Shown here in pieces: positions 62,012 to 64,000 of a DNA stretch of 64,000 bases (position 1 is its first letter; each line of letters starts with the position of its first letter). The notes beneath the pieces were generated by a model. That model was not told the DNA's origin, did no database searches, and worked only from the letters and a program-made list of their open reading frames with translations. Position numbers and translations under genes: made by a program. The stretch comes from an uncultured Lachnospiraceae bacterium (GTDB taxonomy: Bacteria > Bacillota > Clostridia > Lachnospirales > Lachnospiraceae): the NCBI GenBank assembly GCA_900549995.1, contig URQQ01000008.1, positions 1 through 64,000 on the forward strand, read 5' to 3'.

Positions 62012-62975
62012 ACATTTCCCTTACCCTTTCCCGGATCTGATCATCTGACAGGTTGTTAGCCTTCGCAGTCAGAATGATCCGAACTGTTTTTATTTCATTC
62101 TCCCGTGCCAGAACATAGGCAACAAGAGGACCAATCGTAAATGGATTGTATAACTGAGGCCTGATCGTCTCGATCATCTGGTTGTCGCACCAGCGCTCGA
62201 AGGCAGAAGCCGACTCAGCAAGCGCCTCTGCACCTTTTGCGTAAGAAGTCTCCAGAAGATATTCCCGGATTGCATCCTGGCTGCTAAGAGCCGCCTGAAT
62301 CAGTTTCTCTACGCTTAAGCTGTCACATGCAGCCATCGCCTTTTTCATAAAATCCCTTGATTTTGCGGTTTTCTGCGAACGCACCGCAATCTTGATATCC
62401 GCAACTGCAACCGTTGTCTCTGCATACTGGCGTATAATATCATCTTCCGCCCTTTTTCCGGCTGCGTAGATCGCTTCCAATGCCGCCTTATCCACCATGA
62501 TATCGCATAACTGCCCGTCACGTGTATGAAGAAAGGTATCAAAAGCCTCTTTCGCAACTAATGCCATATCAGCCGGAAGTTTTGAATATTCCTTGGAACG
62601 GATGATGTCCATCATCTCATCTCCGCTGATCTGGCAGTCTCCATAAAAAATATGCGGATTCACTTCCTCAGTTGCCACTTCTTTTATCGCTGCTTTCAGG
62701 TTATGGAAAAGATTCGGGTAAGTTAATACATCCAAAACACTCATGTCATCGAGTAATTCACGCATTAACTCCCATGTCTTTTCTCTTTCAATTGTCAAGA
62801 TTGACTCTGCATCCTGGGCAGTATCCGAGTTCCCCCATCCTTTTTCAGCAAGGATGGACAGGCACTGTTTCTCCGTCTTGCAGGCAAGCAGCTGGTCAAT
62901 CGCCGCCTGTGACAGTAGTGATACTTCTTTTGCCCTGATTCGCGCAACCGCATAAGTGTACTGCTTATCATACAT
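62004..62975 (-). CDS. atpC: V-type ATP synthase subunit C
   Basis: A 323-residue all-helical subunit of the AtpC/NtpC family, which joins the rotor shaft to the membrane ring. Features are the start YDKQYTYAVARIRAKEVSLL, CKTEKQCLSILAEKGW, and the end VAYVLARENEIKTVRIILTAKANNL (quoted in part). GGAGGT is eight bases from ATG 62975. Gene order K-E-C-F-A-B-D matches known bacterial V-ATPase operons. Confidence 0.95.
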   Translation of the reverse strand: MYDKQYTYAVARIRAKEVSLLSQAAIDQLLACKTEKQCLSILAEKGWGNSDTAQDAESILTIEREKTWELMRELLDDMSVLDVLTYPNLFHNLKAAIKEVATEEVNPHIFYGDCQISGDEMMDIIRSKEYSKLPADMALVAKEAFDTFLHTRDGQLCDIMVDKAALEAIYAAGKRAEDDIIRQYAETTVAVADIKIAVRSQKTAKSRDFMKKAMAACDSLSVEKLIQAALSSQDAIREYLLETSYAKGAEALAESASAFERWCDNQMIETIRPQLYNPFTIGPLVAYVLARENEIKTVRIILTAKANNLSDDQIRERVREMYV

Positions 62976-63008
62976 AGGTAAGAACCTCCTTTTCGCGGAT
63001 ATGCGCTG

Positions 63009-63602
63009 TTATGAAAATAATACTTTCTGAACTTTATCCTGAAGTTCATCTCTCTTTGAATTGAACAATGCCTCGAAAGAACAGTTTTCCTCAATCCCGC
63101 CGTAAGCGAGTATAAAACCGCCTTCCAGATGTCTCGGCTCACTCGAAAGTGTCAGACTTCCGCCTTTCTTTGATGCAATCTCATTCATCTCTGCTGCAAA
63201 TCCTTCCGGCATTCTTGCCAGGTCTTTTGCTGAGAAAAAGATCACACCACTGTCGGCCAGTGCAAATTTTCCAATCATTTCCCTGATGGTATTGAAATAC
63301 TGATCGTCTGACTTCGCACAGAATGTCTCATACGCTTTGTCAATCGTCTGTGAAATGATCGTCTGCTTTGCTTCAAGAACCGCTGTCCTCCGCTTCAGAT
63401 CAGCAGATGACTTCATTCTCTCTCTGTAACCTGCAATCTGCGCATCAGACTGATGCAGAATCGTTTCACATTGAGCCTGGGCTTCTTCCGCAGCTTGCTG
63501 TTTAACTTCTTCTGCTTCACTGCGGGCTTTTTCCAATATCTCATTGGCGGAGTTGTTCGCTTCATTTATAATCTGGTCAACTATTTTATCTAATCCAGTC
63601 AT
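63009..63602 (-). CDS. atpE: V-type ATP synthase subunit E
   Basis: A 197-residue peripheral stalk subunit with a long N-terminal helix (EILEKARSEAEEVKQQAAEE) and a C-terminal globular part (LEGGFILAYGGIEENCSFEALF) that binds the head. ATG 63602 is nine bases from AAGGAG and starts TGLDKIVDQI; the ATG six codons earlier would use a poorer site. It lies between K and C. Confidence 0.93.
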   Translation of the reverse strand: MTGLDKIVDQIINEANNSANEILEKARSEAEEVKQQAAEEAQAQCETILHQSDAQIAGYRERMKSSADLKRRTAVLEAKQTIISQTIDKAYETFCAKSDDQYFNTIREMIGKFALADSGVIFFSAKDLARMPEGFAAEMNEIASKKGGSLTLSSEPRHLEGGFILAYGGIEENCSFEALFNSKRDELQDKVQKVLFS

Positions 63603-63656
63603 ACTTAAGCTCTCCTTCATTTTGATTTCATTTCCTTGTCTGTAAATCCTGCGTGC

Positions 63657-64000
63657 CTATACCGGAATTGCTGTTACTGCCAGAATAGAAATCAAAAGTG
63701 CAAGGATTGCGTATGTCTCAACCATCGCCGGGAAAAGCATAGCTTTACCGAACTGATCCGGTTTCTTTGCAACGATACCGATTGCTGCTGCGGAAGTCTG
63801 TCCCTGTGATCTTCCGGAGATTAAACCAACGATACCGATCGGAAGGCATGCTGCAAGAATCAGAAGACCTGTCTGAACGCTGATATCAGCTACACCGCCG
63901 CCTAACAGACCAATTTTAGATAATGTGATAAATCCAACAAGCAGACCATAGATTCCCTGTGTACCAGGCAGAAGCTGCATGATCAGTACTTTTGCGAATT
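63657..64000 (-). CDS. atpK: V-type ATP synthase subunit K (proteolipid), cut by window edge
   Basis: The C-terminal ~113 residues of the membrane rotor ring subunit; the 5' end is outside the window (the frame stays open to 64000). Two or three helices are visible. LLPGTQGIYG, SQGQTSAAAIG and AMVETYAIL carry the Thr-Gln pair, a Gln and the ion-binding Glu that in Enterococcus hirae NtpK coordinate Na+; the Gln-to-Glu spacing of 29 residues is the same. This suggests Na+ transport. It is directly upstream of subunit E. Confidence 0.92.
   Translation of the reverse strand, partial: FAKVLIMQLLPGTQGIYGLLVGFITLSKIGLLGGGVADISVQTGLLILAACLPIGIVGLISGRSQGQTSAAAIGIVAKKPDQFGKAMLFPAMVETYAILALLISILAVTAIPV

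Overview
The window looks like a chromosome segment of a gut Lachnospiraceae bacterium (Bacillota, Clostridia). This is inferred from gene content: split pyruvate formate-lyase, a V-type ATPase operon, a Bce-type ABC transporter with two-component system, MutS2, YhaM, many GGDEF/Cache proteins, strong AGGAGG ribosome binding sites, frequent TTG/GTG alternatives and intrinsic terminators. I see no rRNA, tRNA or CRISPR array. Most of the window has moderate base composition; about 37.1-42.6 kb is visibly AT-richer and contains broken genes.

Layout. (1) 0.1-4.5 kb: a large hybrid sensor kinase that also carries a GGDEF domain, downstream of a YjdF-like membrane protein. (2) 4.6-12.9 kb: two carbohydrate loci. 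One is a KdgT-type permease with an esterase, divergent from a LysR regulator across a palindromic operator candidate. The other is an SDR dehydrogenase, FGGY kinase and GPH symporter operon, divergent from a ROK repressor. (3) 13-19.3 kb: HD hydrolase, dicarboxylate/amino acid symporter, alpha/beta hydrolase-LytTR-DUF3021 operon, MATE exporter and an orphan protein. (4) 19.5-36.4 kb: a signalling-rich stretch with a diguanylate cyclase, a hybrid kinase with two receiver domains, a pentapeptide/BceRS/BceAB operon, a small DUF2089/SHOCT cluster, an adjacent GGDEF/EAL pair of opposite predicted activity, and tag.

(5) 36.6-42.6 kb: an accessory region of apparent integration and decay. It holds a DUF6442/XRE scar, a 615-residue protein with nine Myb/SANT-like repeats around a nuclease-like core, fragments of rlmD 3' ends with an 11-bp att-like repeat, two decayed DUF1016 nuclease genes and two unrecognised genes. 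This is the best candidate for something undescribed. (6) 42.6-46.3 kb: rlmD, yhaM and an HtrA-like protein without a catalytic triad. (7) 46.4-53 kb: structured 128-bp tandem repeats, mutS2, an OmpR-type two-component system and an orphan sugar-binding lipoprotein, with a diverged inverted copy of the repeat at 52.8 kb. (8) 53-57.7 kb: anaerobic pyruvate metabolism with pflB lacking its glycyl radical domain, a separate 80-residue glycyl radical protein, pflA, a 2[4Fe-4S] ferredoxin and a MerR-like regulator. (9) 57.8-64 kb: V-ATPase genes K-E-C-F-A-B-D on the minus strand, with K cut by the window edge.

Working together: energy metabolism combines pyruvate cleavage to acetyl-CoA and formate with an ATPase whose K subunit retains the known sodium ligands, suggesting sodium bioenergetics. 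The left half supplies sugar-acid/sugar-alcohol uptake, envelope-stress detoxification and cyclic-di-GMP signalling. Functional statements are based on motifs read by eye; no database search was possible.
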